Assembly (NCBI RefSeq): GCF_027943255.1
Contig: NC_072894.1
Span: forward strand, 127,339,601 to 127,403,600
Direction of reading: 5' to 3'
From: Anastrepha obliqua
Taxonomy: Eukaryota; Arthropoda; Insecta; Diptera; Tephritidae
DNA length: 64,000 nt
Under the pieces are notes generated by a model. That model was given only the letters and a program-made list of their open reading frames with translations. It was not told the origin of the DNA and made no database searches. Shown piece after piece: positions 34,301 through 49,300 of the stretch (position 1 is the first letter of the stretch; each line of letters opens with the position of its first letter). The position numbers and the translations under genes are program-made.

Positions 34301-37300
34301 TTGAACGGAGAATACCGGAATATGATAATTATGATATCGCGTTTTATTTATTTCAGTTAGGTAGAGCCTGGGTTTGAAATCCACTGTTCTAATAGTGGTC
34401 ATTCCTCGACAAGCAATGGCAAACCTCCGAGTATATTTCTGCATAAAAAAGCTCGTCATAAAAAGCTATCTGCAGTTCGGAGGCAGCGTGAAGGTGTAGG
34501 TTCTTCCACTTGCCAATTTCTATTATTATATGTATTGTATATTGATATAATACATAAATGCTTTTTTCGTTTGTAGCGGGCGGTGCAGTGTTTGTGGCAG
34601 ATATATCATCATCATTTCCTTTATCTCTAATTGTAGTATAGGGGCTCAATAAAGCATTTTCAACTGGTTCTGTTTTTGACTAGCGATTTAAGAGCGTTTT
34701 CCGATTTCCCGCATTCATCGACTTCTTTTTGTAGCGATCTTCTTTATGTAGTCTTACTTTCAGTCTTCGCTTTCGTAATTTTATATGGTTGACCATATGC
34801 AAGTTGTACTTTTTATATAACACTTCGTTGCTGATGACGTTTGGCCACCACACCTTGAAAATACACCGGAGATATCAGTTTAAAAAACTTTGAATTTTTC
34901 TAGTTAGATGGTCGGTTTCAAGCCAGGTCTCCATAGAGCACTACTGAGATGATATTTGATGTAAATAGTCTCATTTTCGCTTTGAAAGATATTTCAGATG
35001 AGTTCCAGGTTTGGCGCAGCTGAGTAAAACCTTCGACTTGTTCCATTTTTTTTTCTTAAAGCATAAAATAGTTGTAATTTTTGGTGTTCATTTTTATTGA
35101 TTTGTTGTTTGAGTTTTGTCAATGTTGATTTTAAGGCCAAATTTACTCGATTCGGCGTACAGGACGTCGAGTTTTTCTTGCTTGTCAGAGTGCTTTACTG
35201 ATAATAAGCAAATGTCGAGGTCTTCTAGATGTTTGGTGAAGTTCCAGTAGATGCCTCTTCTCTTGTCATCTACAGAATTGTGTAGGATGTCGTCAATAAC
35301 AATAAGAAAGAGGATCGGCGAAAGTAAATATCCTTTTCGAACACGGCACTAGTTGTGATGTAGTCTGAGAGCTCGCCGTTGTGGAGTATTCTGCTTGAAA
35401 TCCACATATTGTGCTCTGATTAAAGCTGCCAGCTTCTAAGGAACACTTCCAGATCTGAGCGCCTCTCAAATACTTCCGTGGTGTACGCTGTTAAACGTCA
35501 TGTTATAATCGACCAGCTTGCTGTTTTCTCAGAGATTGCTCAAGTTTTGGTTTAATGCGCGTTAAAAGTATTCATACAGTACTTTGGAAGCGATGGATAG
35601 AAGCATGATTAAGGGGTAGTTTTTGCACTGTGCAAGGACACCTTTCTTTGAGAGAACAACTAAAATACCCTGCAACCAATCCTCGGGGATCTTCTCTTCC
35701 ACACACAGAGAGCTGAATATTGGATGCAGGAGTTTCGCCTTAGGGCACAATTTTGAAATTTCAGTCTGTATTTTACCGTAGCCCGACGATGTGGCTGTGA
35801 AATACGCATGTTAGCAAGGATAATAGATTACCAGGTTTGGCCATCAGTTATGGTGAAAAATATAATTGTACGAGTAACTTCGGCTGCCACATCACTGGGG
35901 ACTCGGCAGCAGAATTCTGCTCGCTTGTTTCACACGTATTCAAACAGTCGTCCAACACAATTCTGTTCCATAGCCAATCAGCTGATCCTTTCTGAGATCC
36001 GGTAAGTGGTCTGATCTTGGTCACATCTTTAAAAATCCGTTCACCATGGCACGGTACTGAAATCACTTTTGGTATTGTATTTTTAGAGGTGGCAGTTCTT
36101 GTTTCCAAATCAATTTTGGTAGTTCTGTGAAAAATTTCATCAATATAAGAATAAAAGTGTAAATACAATAAGCATACAATGTAAAAGATCTGAAAGGAAA
36201 GCTCAAAAATTGGACGCATACGTCTCAGAGCAATAAAAAAAGTACCTCTAAAATCACACAGAAAACTTATTAGCTCGCCATTGTTCTCAGAAAGAACCTC
36301 TTAACCGCGCTCAATGTGGTAAAATTTCTCGCATCCTAAGTATAACCGCGGAAGAATATATCGGATATCGGCGCTATCTGCAGGATCAAACTATACTGAA
36401 ATCAATCCCCCAATAATTCGATCGGATACTCACAACATACAATCTTGAAAAAAACGCACAAAAACAAAAAAGATTAACACGCCAGCACGGAAAGTATTTG
36501 CTATATGTCACGAAGACAAATTTACCATTACCATCACCCCTGTGAAACAATGCGTAAAACTATATCGAGCAACACCACTAACTCTATAAGACTTGGACAT
36601 CTTCGCTCAATCACCATCTTTTGCAAAACATTTGTAAGGGATTATCTTTAAAAAATAAATGTCATGAATGGTTCTACACAAATATATTAAAGATTGCCCA
36701 ATCAGTTAAACTGTAATTTTCGTTTTTTTATTTCAATTTAAAATCCGATATCTCTAAATTGATCACCCTTTATAATGCCATCTTCATCACATGAATCTAA
36801 GGAGCTTGAATGCATCTCGCTCCGGTCGACCTATCGTTGAAAAAGTCGATGAAACTATGGAAAAGATTGACCAGGACCGTCACATAAGCTGCCATGACAT
36901 CGCCAAGGCACTAAACATTCATCATCAAACGGTTTTGAACCATTTAAAAAAGGCTGGTTACAAAAAGAAGCTTGATGTTTGGGTACCACATGAATTGTCT
37001 GTGAAAAAATTAATGGACCGAATTAACATCTGCAATTCTTTGCTGAAACGAAATGAAATCGAACCATTTCTGAAGCGAATGGTAACAGGAGACGAAAAGT
37101 GAATCAAATACGACAATAATGTGCGAAAAAGATCATGGTGCAAGGGTGGTGAAGCTCAACAAATGGTCGCAAAGCCAGGACTGACGCCTGAAAGCTTCAG
37201 CTGTGTGTTTGATGGGAATCATAGGAATCATCCACTATGAGCTGCTCCAGCCTGCTCGAACGATTGATTCTACACTTTACTATCAACAACTGATGAGATT

Positions 37301-40300
37301 GAAGCAAGCAATCGAAAAAAAAAACGGCCAGAACTGATCAGCAGAAAGGGCGTCGGCTTCCATCAGGACAACGCTAGGCCCAGTGATGGAAAATGTAGGG
37401 AAAATTCCCTACATTTAGGGATTTTTGTCGAAAAAGCAGGACAGATTTTTTTAAATTCTGTAAATGTAGGGAATTTTTAAAAAGGACAGAAAAAATTTAA
37501 AAATAGCGGGAAAAATTTAAAAAGTTCATTTAAAACAAAAAGCCGCAGTAAGATTTCATGCCAGTATTTTTTTCCTTATGGCAGCATACTTTTAAAGCGT
37601 TAATACGGCAACATTGCCATTTTTTCTTCGTTAACGCTAACGCGATTTTTTCTTCACGCGAAAATTGTTAGTTGTCCCGCGTTTCCTGGTGCTTTTCACT
37701 TTTGAATTAAGTGTGCAATTATTTTAGTTTTAGCTTTTTTTATATTTAAAATTTATATATAATATTTTACAGAAATGAGCTCCTCCCTTCGACTGACTCT
37801 TCGGAGGAACACCAGGAGAAAAATTCAAGTATCGGAAACAAAAGTTCAATAACAAGTGGCTTGACGACAACAATTTTATTGGCTGGTTGAAAGCTGTGGC
37901 TAACGATCCATTCATAAGCAAATGCGCTGAGTGCGACAAAGTTTTGAACTGCGGCAATTCTGAATTGCAGAAGCACGCCGAAGCAAAACCGTACCAAAAA
38001 AATATAAAGACAATAAAAAAGACACCTAAAATAAACAGTTTTTTTTAAGAAAAAGCCGAGTAAACCAAATGGTTCCAGAAATTTCGAAATAAAACTTAGC
38101 ATGTTCTTCGCTGAGCATAAAGTCGCGCCGCAAGTGGTGAACCATTTAATCCCAATCTTAAAAGTAATCGTGCCGGATTCTGAAAAAATAGAAACTCTGT
38201 CTTGTTTTTAACAGAACTGAATGTAATGAAAAATTCTAATTTTTTGCCTTTTTGCTGAATTTTTCTTTATATATGTGTTTATAATATAATAAATATGTGT
38301 ATTTATATATATTTTTGAAATAAAATTTCTTATTAAAGTGTCTTATAAAGTGTCAAAACAGCACCAAGCCCAAAACTTAAGCAATTAATTCAATTTTGAC
38401 GTTGCAAGTGCCTCATTATAGTGTAACCACAGTAGAAAAATATGTAGGGAATTTTGTAGGGAAAATTTTTTGAAGCGTAGGGAAAAGTAGGGAATTTTTT
38501 TGGGCTGTGTAGGGATTTTTCAAAACATCATTTACCATCACTGGCTAGGCCACACACATCTTTGATGACTCGGCAAAAACTGGGAGAGCTTGGCTGGGAA
38601 GTTTTGATGCATACACCATATAGCATTTGTTTCGGTCAATGAAGAACTTCCTTAATGGAGTAAAGTTGGCTTCAAGAGAAGCCTGTGAAAATTACTTGTC
38701 GCAGTTTTTCGCCGAGAAACCACAAAAGTTTTACACTGATGGAATAATGTCTCTAGAAGAAAAATGGCAAAAGGTGGTCGACCAAAATGGTATATATTTG
38801 GTTTAATAGAGTTCACTATAAATATAAAAAAAAAATGAGTTGAAGTTTGATTAGAAATACGAAAAGACTTTTTCGACTACCCAATATTTAATAGTAAGCA
38901 GCGAGTTGCGCATTTTTATTTTATATCTCTTCCTTTGCTTAGTTTTGAATATATCATGGCGCTAAAATTCATTTCCACCTCAGCATTATTGAGTGTCATT
39001 GCTAAACAAATAAGGGTAAGTTCGGAAAAAGGGTTCTCATATAATGAAGTTTTAAATCCTCAAATTTCCATTACCATCCATTTACCACTTACAGGTATGT
39101 CCATGTGACCCTAATTTGTTTGCTTAAATGTTCCTTGTTACAAGTGGGAGGGCAAGAAACGGATTTTCAAAGGCATATTTACATCTTTGAGTTCACAGTT
39201 CATTCGCAATGACGTGAATCAACTCCAGCTGAAATGTTTGTGAGTGATTCATGGAAGACTCTTTATGAAATCATCCAGACCTCTAGTATAAGTATGGCAT
39301 ACACAGCATATTTAAATGTGTATTATAAAAACATTTGCAACTATGTTTATATTTATGTGTACATATATGTATGTATAAGGTATTTTTCTAAGTAAAATTT
39401 TAATAACCCCTGTTTGTTGCAGATAAAGATGGATTGTTTACAGCAAATATGCCAAAAGAGGAGCAATACACATGGATTTGGGCTTTGATATTTGCATTTT
39501 CCGCACCTGAGGTCTTAACCTTTTTTCGTTCCTTGCGGATTTGCATTTTCAAGGACGTGAAGTCACCCACGTGGTTGGAGTTTATGCTGGTAAGCGAATT
39601 AGTTTTCTTCATGCAAAATTTGTATTAATGTCAACCGGCTTTTGCTTACAGGTCTTATTTTTTGAAATTTTACATACCATAGGGATGGCAATATTTGTGT
39701 TTTTCGTGATGCCTCAATTGGATTCCGTGAGAACATTAATGCTTTGTAATGGGGTTTGTTTTATACCGAGTATTCTGAGTAAGTTCTTAGAGGAAAATTA
39801 TTTATAAATCATATATTTCAATATTGTTTGCTTGAGTGTCATTCTATTAATTATGAGTAACTTTCGAACTTTTCCCTACATTGCAGGCATTAGGCTGGAC
39901 ATTCATCTGGATTGGCATTCCATTATCTCCTTAACAATGAGTATTTTGGCGATTCTTGCTCAAGTTAGTGCATTTACAGTATGGCCCACATTTTCCTCCA
40001 CTCTGGCTGTACAGATGATGGCTCTGCCGTTAATATTTGTTTCAGTGCGCTGGTGGGAAAACTATACTTCTTCATATCCTTGTTTGGGTTTGTACCTTTA
40101 AAAAACTTAATTCTCAAAAATATCAAATATACGTTTTCTGAGTTCAAAACAAAGTTAAATTGAATTAAAAATCAAACCATTTATATGTGGTATTTTTATG
40201 AATGACAAAAGATAATATATATGCGTGAAAATTTCACCAATAGAATTAAAAAAGTGAAAAATTCCTCTTATTTTTTATTGTAAAGCGAGATTTTCAATAC

Positions 40301-43300
40301 TTGTGATTTTATTACAATCGAAATAAAAGATGAAGGTTTGCTAGTCGTCCGGATTGTGTGTAGTAATGTGGTCAAAAGTAGGTTTGATCTTTAAGTGTGT
40401 TACATATGTATATTTGTAGCTATGTAAATATGTTATGAGACACGTCAGAACTTTTGTCTGAATCATTTACGAAAATGGTTTTTATCAACACCAAATAAAT
40501 TCACTTTACTGTTGCAAAGAGAATGGGGCAAATAAAGTAATTGTGATGCCACTGATTAGTTTCCAATTTTAAACCATTCAGAATCCCATTATTCATTTTC
40601 ACATTTGGTTGTTGTCCGAAAATTCTTATATAAGACTACTGGAAAAATTTGCCTTCCATACCTGTAGTATGAATAAATCTTTCCATTAAGGTCCAGTCAT
40701 AAACTACTCTATAATTATTAATAATAGTGCAGTAGTAATTTATTTATTTGTTTATAAATAAAGCATCTTACATTTCAATAATTTAAATAGATTCACATAA
40801 GAATTATATACTGATAATATTATTTTAATGATGTGATATCTGCTAGGGCTATCGGAGTTACTCGTTTTAGTTTTCGTTTTTGCAATTCTGAATGGGGAAT
40901 TTTCAGCGTTTTTTCGTTTGTGTGTGTTAGTAGTCTGTGAATATGATATGTGCTACATTCTCGAATGACGTCTTCAATAAATTTCATCTTAACCAATCCC
41001 TATGTACAGCTGTTGACAGCTAATTAGAAACGACACTTATTTCAAAATAAATTTTCCATTTTCCTTTTAAACACGTATTTTCATAACTTTTTGCCAATTT
41101 TATTTAAACATATGATAAACTTAAAAACTAGTGGAAAACAATTTAATCGCAATTCTTTATTAAATATATATATATTTTTTTAAAGCATTTGAAATGCATG
41201 ATTTGGATAGGGCAACTAATTAGAAACAGTAATGTATTATCAGATCAACATAAAGATTATGTTAGTATTTGGTTCCATAACCCTTTTGCTTCAACACTGC
41301 CTCACATCGATTGCGCATTGATGTAGTGAGATTCTGACAGCGCGCCACAGGTATTGCTTGCCATGCCGTTTTTACTTCGGCAAAAAGGACATCCATATTT
41401 GGGATATTTTTGGCACTCACGGCTTTTTTAACGTCACCCCAGAGATGCTCTATTGGGTTTAAGTCCGGACTGGATGATGGCCATTCCAAAACATTGATGG
41501 AATTTTCGTCGAAAAACTGTTTCGTCAACCTTGCCCTGTGCTTTGGATCATTATCCTGTTGATACTTCCATATAACTGGCAAATTTACAACAACATTACA
41601 TTTTTTAGTATATCGACGTATTTCTCATTATTTAAAATTCCATCAATCCTATGGATTGGGCCAACAATATTCCACCAGAAACATCCCCACACCATGATTG
41701 ATCCTCCACAATGCTTCACTACCCGTGAAACGTAGCAGGGATTGAATTCTTGGTTGATTGGCCGCCGAACACACCTTTTACCATCTGGGCCTTGTGATTT
41801 ATCTTGGCTTCATCGCTCCAAACGATATATTTCCATTGATTTGGAGTCCATGACCAATGGGATCTCGCAAAGACTACTCGCCGTCTCCTTTGTATCTTGG
41901 TTAGAAGTGGCTTCTTGCGTGCTGCTCTGCCATGCAGTCCAGATTCGACCAGACGCCGAGCAATTGTCCTCTTGGATATTTCGAAATTATATTGATCCTG
42001 AATTTCCCGTTGGATGTCAGTGGAAGTCTTTTTTGGGTCTCTTTTGGAGATGATTGCTATCTTGCGGTCAATTTCTGCTGAAGTTTTCCGGGGCCTTTTC
42101 TTACGTGGAACATTGTCAACAGTCTTAAAAAGTTGGATATGCTTTAAGGCGTTAAAAACCATTTTTTTTAGCATTTGACTTGCTTAGAAATTTCATTGTA
42201 CGACTTTCCAGCTTTACGAAGGTCAAAAATGGAGCTCCGCAGGGCAAGTGTACAGCTGCTGCTTTTTCCCATTACACATCTTCAAGACGAATATTTTAGT
42301 TGCTTTTAAACAACCAATTTAAAATATATACACACCAAAAAGTCGATTATATTACTACTAAAATAACACAACTTGCCGAATATGCTTCCATTGAACAACT
42401 GTTTCTAATTAGTCGTCTTAGTTTATTTACCTTGAACTAAGTAACCCATGCACTGCGTTGGATAGTATTAACGGTACTTCAATTTCACAACTACAAAACT
42501 AGGCGCATTGGGTAGTAAATAGAGTAACAAAAGCAATGCAAATGATTTTAAGAGAAAAAATAACGGTAAATTTAAACAGTTTAATATTATGCTCATCAAG
42601 CGTTTATCAAAAGAGAGCGTTTCTAATTAGCTGACAACAGCTGTATATAGTCATTGGTTATGTTCCATCCTGCGATTGTAATAGTCCTTAAAATATTTAA
42701 TTGTAGTCGTTGCATTATTTTAAGGTTTGATTTGCTAGCTGTTCCCTATAGTTCGATGCCATATTATCAGATTGGAGTTACAAGAATTTTATTACCAAGT
42801 GAAAGTCGCGAGTCGTTTCGTAGTAGCCAGTAGAGTTGTCGGAATCGGTTTTGAATTCGCTCCCTCCAGGTCAGTTTTGTATTAATTATTATGCCTAAAT
42901 ATTTGGCTTTTGTATCATATTTAACGACTTTATTATTTTTGGTAAATATTTGTGGGTCATACTTTCTGTTTGTGTATATTACTTGGATGGTTTTATCTGT
43001 GTTAATTTCGAAAAGAAGCAGATTCAAGAATAATATCTGAAAATTAAAATACAACGAATAGTAAGTAAATCCCAATTGATTCCTATGGCCTGATGATGGC
43101 ATCCAGTCAGTAATGTTATAGTTTTTCTGTATCTCTGTATCTATTCATTCAGTAATTAAATCTCTGATAAATATACATTAATTTCAAGAACATATATGTA
43201 CATATATTATTTAATTAAATATTATTTACTCTCTTTAAATTATACTATTATCATCATTATTATTTCTTTCAATCCTTTTAGCACATATAATGAACACTTT

Positions 43301-46300
43301 TCGGCGCAGTCGTTCAAGATATCAGACTTATATTTATCTTTCGCCTTTGAAAATCGTCGTGTTTTCACTAATTGGGTTTTGCTTCCATGGCCAACGCATC
43401 ATCGATTATTTCTCTTCGTTTATGAACGCCTGGCAGTCGCATGAAATTCTAGTTCAACTAGGAGAGGTGAGTTTAATTGCAATTAAATAACAGGAAAAGC
43501 AGAAAAATGCAACTTTTTAAATGAGCGTGAGGTAGGTAGGTAGGTGAAGTGGTTGAAGTGCCGGTCTGGCACTTCTCAAGTAGCACTAAAGCGCCGTTTT
43601 GATACCATTATGAGATCTTCAACAGGAGATTGATTGGATTTAGGTTGGCGCACTGCTCCAGGCTGTCGAAGAAAGGAGCGCCCAGTCGTCTAGCTGCTAA
43701 ACCCGGACATTTACAGAGAAAGTGCTTTACTCCTTCTCTGAAAGGTAACTCAGCTTTCCCGCGTGTGTGCCGATCGTCCGGTGATCGGTGAACACAGCTA
43801 CGAGTTTGAAAATTGAATGGCGAGGAGTCCAAAGGACATTCTGAGTCCTTCGTATATCGTATTGGGGTCAAAGGGTTTTCGAAATAGCACATGAAGAAAT
43901 GGAGCTCCATATTTTCTGCGCTTTCCTGAGAAATAATTTGTGCAGTTCCCCTTTAACAACTGTCAGGGGGATGCCGATGACCGGGTAGGAGGTCATTGAG
44001 GCCAATTCAGTCCCCTTCCTGGCAAGCTCATCAGCAATATCATTTCCCTCTACATATGTTCCTATATCCTAGAACCCAGATCAGAGAAATTTTACCTGCA
44101 CACCCAAGTTATTTGATCTCCTCCTTACAGGAGTTTACTAGTTTGGTTCTGCACCATGGCGTCGTCAGAGCCTTAATCAAGGTTTGGCCTTCGGAGAAAA
44201 TGTTAATATCTCCCTCGCTCTCGCGTTGCCTGAGCATTTTGCATGCCTGCAGGATCGCAAAGACTTCTGCTTGGAAAGCACCAGCAGTGTTCGGCAGTTT
44301 AAAGGAGATAGATAAATTGGCTGATTTAGAGAAAACCCCTGCTCCGACTCCCGATTCCATCTTGGAACCGTCAGTGAAGACAGAAGTTCAAGCTTCGGTG
44401 CAGATTTTCGCCTTGATCCAATCCTGCATATTTGGAGAGATTGCTCTAGTACGACTCTAGTTTGCGGATAGAGAGATCTGTTCGAAGTTCGGAGCTGCGA
44501 TGGAAATTACGGAAAAGTCGATGGGAAGTAAGTGCAAGAGGACATTCGGGGCAACACTGGGACAAGTTTTATATGCTCTGGTGATGACAATGCATGCAGT
44601 CTTTGCACCTTCCTCAGTTTAGTGTTATTATAGCCCTTCCGAAGAGCTTCCCACCAAACTAGGCATCCATACGTTAAAATTGGGAAAACCACTGCGTTGT
44701 ACACGACCTGTGGCTTGAGTCCCCATTTTTTACCGAACATAGATTTGCAGGAGTAGAAGGCTATACTGGCCTTCTTTACCCGATTTGAAATGAGCGTGAA
44801 GGCAGGAGACAAGTTAGTATGCTAATTTTACAAATATTTGACGTGTGTATTAAAATCCAAAAACACCAAATTTATGTTTTCATAACAGTCGATTTACTGG
44901 AACCTTCCATCAATGCAATTATTTTACCTCATCTTAATGAGTTATTACTTTATTAGTAACTAAAATGTATGTATTTATATTATATTTGGAGAAGACATAA
45001 ATTACCAGGAACACATGGGGAAGTTCAAGGGCTCTTTCAATTTTCTGCAAAATTTATTAGATCTTTTCCTTGACCCATGTTATCCATCTTTGGCCGAAAA
45101 ACATCGAGTCAGTGCCGTTTATTTTGTCTGCAAACCAAAAAAGCCGACAATGGCAAACATATGACTGTATTCTGCCAAGAAAAAGGTCCTCATAAAAAAC
45201 TAATTGCAGTTCGGAGTCGGCTTATAACTGTACGTCCTTCCATTTGTGGAACAACATCAAGCCGCATGCCACAAATAGGATAAGGAGCTCGGCTAAACAT
45301 CTAACAGAAATGTACGCGCCAATTATTCAACTTTCTTCACTTTTGTTTTTCTTCCACTTTATTAATATATACAAAAACCATTAAAAAGTCAGGAATTCTC
45401 GGGCTAGTTTTTTTCCATGAAGCAATAATTAAAGGTGATGTAAGTAGCCTAATTTCACCCTGTGTTAGCCATCTTGAAGCTACTTAATAAATCCGTGTTG
45501 TCCTCTTGGAAAAGCTACTTTTTATTTCAGAGCAAATTCTAAAGAAAAAGTACTCAAAAGCGTAGAAATTAAAACTTTTGCTGAAAAAATTAGCAGGCAA
45601 TACTGTTTTGCCTATTCCATTTTGCATCTTTCAATTTCAATTTCAATTTATTTGATTTTTTTTTCAAACACGAAACGCGCTGTATTATTTAAAGCGATTT
45701 GCAATTTTTGCTTCGAATTATTATCAAGCCTGCAATATACTAATGCAGCGTATGATACATGAGGAACAATGAGTAATCTAACAAGTTTTAATTTAACTTT
45801 ACGCATCGGAACAAACCTATCAAATAGATAGATGACTAAAGCATTGAAATGTTGCAGTTTTTCATCCACTGTTGTGAATAACCGACACATATTCCAATTA
45901 AGCTCGGCAGCCTCCTTATTTAAGAGATCATGCTGAATAAGCTTAAAGCCTCTAAAAAATATCTCCTTTACTGGATTGTGTCTGTTGAACTGGATGTTGT
46001 AAGATAAGAATATCAACTCGTGGTCGGAAACTCCAGCCATAGGAAGCTGATCAATATGACTGACGTAATCTCTGTCACTGACGCAAAATACATCGAAAAG
46101 ACTTGGTTTGCAAATCAAGAGGACACCTCAAACTTCAATTAAGCTGAATGTCCAGTAGCTAAAATGAGTTGTTTTTGAGTAATGAATTTTTGAGTAAAAA
46201 ACCTGTTTCGCACTTTTTGTTTTTTGCAAAATAAAAAATTTTTAACTACTTCTTTGCAATTGTTTCTACATGAAGTCGCTCGTGTAAGTAATTACGATCA

Positions 46301-49300
46301 TTTTGAACCCAGAATTATTAAAATCGGTTCATTTTTGACTAAGTTATGGGCATTTAAAAAAATTTTTTTCTTATATAATTAAAAAAAATCGAGTTTGAGC
46401 CGAAAAACAAAATTGCCGATAACTCTTGAAAAAAATTTTTTTCGGGCGAACAAAAAAATAACATCAGGTTGGGGTCGAGCTCTAACAAACACTTGCCCAC
46501 GAACAGAGAAAACTGACGTTAGACGATTTTGCTTTTTATACTGCATAGCCAAACGCATTAGTTTGCGATTTGTTCTTGTAAGACATTCCTGGATAAATAG
46601 CTTCCCTTCAATACTGACGCCGACATCACTAAGAGAAAGTGCTCGTCTCTTATCTTTGCAGAATTTAGCTACAGCTTTCAGCAGTTGAGAGCGATCTGCA
46701 GCAGAGCTCAATTTGATTATAATTGGAGCTACGCTTTTATTGTTTGGGCGTCTACTTGTGTTTCTGCGTATATATAAATTTATCTTTTTTAACACAGATT
46801 TTATACTTGTAACTTTGCAGGTAATCTCGTTAAAAAATCAAATGTATGATTAGCGGACGTGACGAAATAAAAGTGGTTTTTCCTCGTTAAGAGTTTCCAC
46901 TATTCTCAAGTTGTTTTATTTATTACTTCAGTGTAGGTTTACAAATGGCACATATAGATTCCAATCCGATGCATGGTCAAAATACATACATATATGACAC
47001 AAATCCATGGGAATAGTTAAGTTAAAAATATAAATAATTAGGTACCACTTATAAAATAACATAAAATTATTCTATGGCTTACAACGACCTTTTTCAATTT
47101 TTTACTACATTTTCAGAAAGGGGATAAACTTATTCCCTTTTTCCCTTGCTTCCAAATTGCATCAATGGATTAAGTAGCATCCGAAATCAGTTGTCAAACT
47201 TTACTTAACCTTGTATAATTGAATCATGGTTTTTTTCTAAACATCTGCTTTTGACAGTTTTACTTATTTTACTTTGCCAGCTATTACAACTATTTGAACG
47301 ATATGTTGAGACAACGAAATCGCAGTTGTTGAGATTAATAAGGTGTAAAAATATTTTATAAATACTTACGCAATATATACCTATATATTTCATTTATAAA
47401 TTAAGTACTAAACATACATAAACGATATTCCTGTGCTGAAAAGTATTTGTGCTGAAAAGTAAAAAGTGCTTCTAATTTTGTTTTTTCGCAGGAGAGCATT
47501 TTTTAAGTCGAAACTGTAAAACGAACTGATTTGAAAAACGAACATATTTGCTCCATAGAACCTTTATCTATTATGGAATAAATAATTGTACATGAGCGTA
47601 CGTGTGCTGTTATTTCATTTCACTTCATGCCTTGGGAAAAATGCTAATATTGACTAATACGAGGTATGTTCGAAAAGTATCGCCAATTTTGAATTTCCGC
47701 AGGTTACGTATATTCGAATTTCAATTTTTTTGTGGCGTTATGTTGGTACTCATGTCTCTCACTCATGCCGACGAGTTCGGCCATTTTTAATCTTGAGTTA
47801 AAAAGGTTAAACTTTTCGATTGAACAGACGTGCTTTTATTAGCTCTTGCTTTGTGAAAGTTTCGTAGTGAATCTACCAATCGTACAATATATGTATAAAA
47901 ACATACAGCGATATAGACGCTTTAATGCTGCAACACAATACATCTTGTGGTATCTTAGCCCAACTTTTGTTTTGCAAATATATCGCACTTGTTACGTTAA
48001 AGCGTAACAACTCAAAAAGAAAAGGAAAATAGTAACCACTCAAAAATTTGTTATTTTAGCGCAACTACTAAACAAATAAGAAAGAAACAACCGTTATATT
48101 GTTTTTAATGATATTTTCGTGCAATTCCATATTTTTTCCCTTGTAATACCTATATTATTAATATTTACGGAAACAGTTTTTCGTCTCTACTGAAAATGTT
48201 CAGATTTTGAGTTGTTACGCTTTAACGTAACAAGTGCGATATGTAAATACAAACAAAATAAAAACATAAAAATAATAAAAACAACTAGTGAAAAAATTTA
48301 ACATTTAAAATGCCGCTCTCCTCCCAAAGAGAGGCTCCGCTAACCATCGCAAAAGCAACTTACAAATGCTAACTCCAGCTACAATGTTCCGTTCTCGGCA
48401 AGCGAAATAAAGAGTAAGTCATCAGCTGTACAACCTCATCTCGCAACCGCCGTTAACTCTGTACCCACAACTCCTCTCTCATCGCATGAGCAATGCCAAA
48501 CTCCAATTGATCTAATCAGCATTTCTCATCCCACCACTTGTCTGGTAGCTCTCAAAAGCGCAACAACAATCACAATATTTACAACATCAGCATCAATAAG
48601 CAGAACCGCTTAACTAAAAACTCTTCAATTTTCTCATACTCGCCAATCATGTCTACATGCCCAAACATAATTATGCAGACAAAAGCAGGTGGGAACAACA
48701 AAGAACTTTCTCTTCCAAAGATAACACTTAATTCTCCAGATAAGAATACAGAAACAACAAAAATCACCAAAAAACATAAAATATTAACAAACCAAAAAAC
48801 AATTACAACCTACTGGTTAAGTAAACCAACAAATAACAAATCAATCCCGCATACTCTGACATCAAACAGATTTAATATACTCTCTCTTGATGATGAAAAA
48901 GAAAAAGTAACATGAAACAGTGATACAAACAACACTAATCTAAAGCTCCAAAACCACCACCTATATTTGTACAAAATGTTGAATTCATTAAATATTTAAC
49001 CGATGCGCTAAACAAATTTCCGAATTGCGTTTTTGAACTGAAAGTCCTGTAAAACAATGAAGCAAAAATTCAACCAAAAGAGTCATAACACTATACACAA
49101 ATCACTAAATTATTAAAAGAAAAAAATACTCAGTATTATACATATAAGCCCAAAGAACAAAGGGGATTTAAAGTGATACTGAGGAACTTGCACAACTCCA
49201 CAGATAAACAAATTGAAATTGTAAAAGAATTAGGTGAACTTGGACATGAGGTTACAAATATTCATAATATCTTACACGCTACTACCAAAGCACCTTTGCC

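Noticed and set aside
39181..39300. Possible additional Chs2 exon between exons 2 and 3
   Set aside because: Exon 2 phase 1 joins exon 3 exactly, and the protein reads through; this stretch has stops in all frames.
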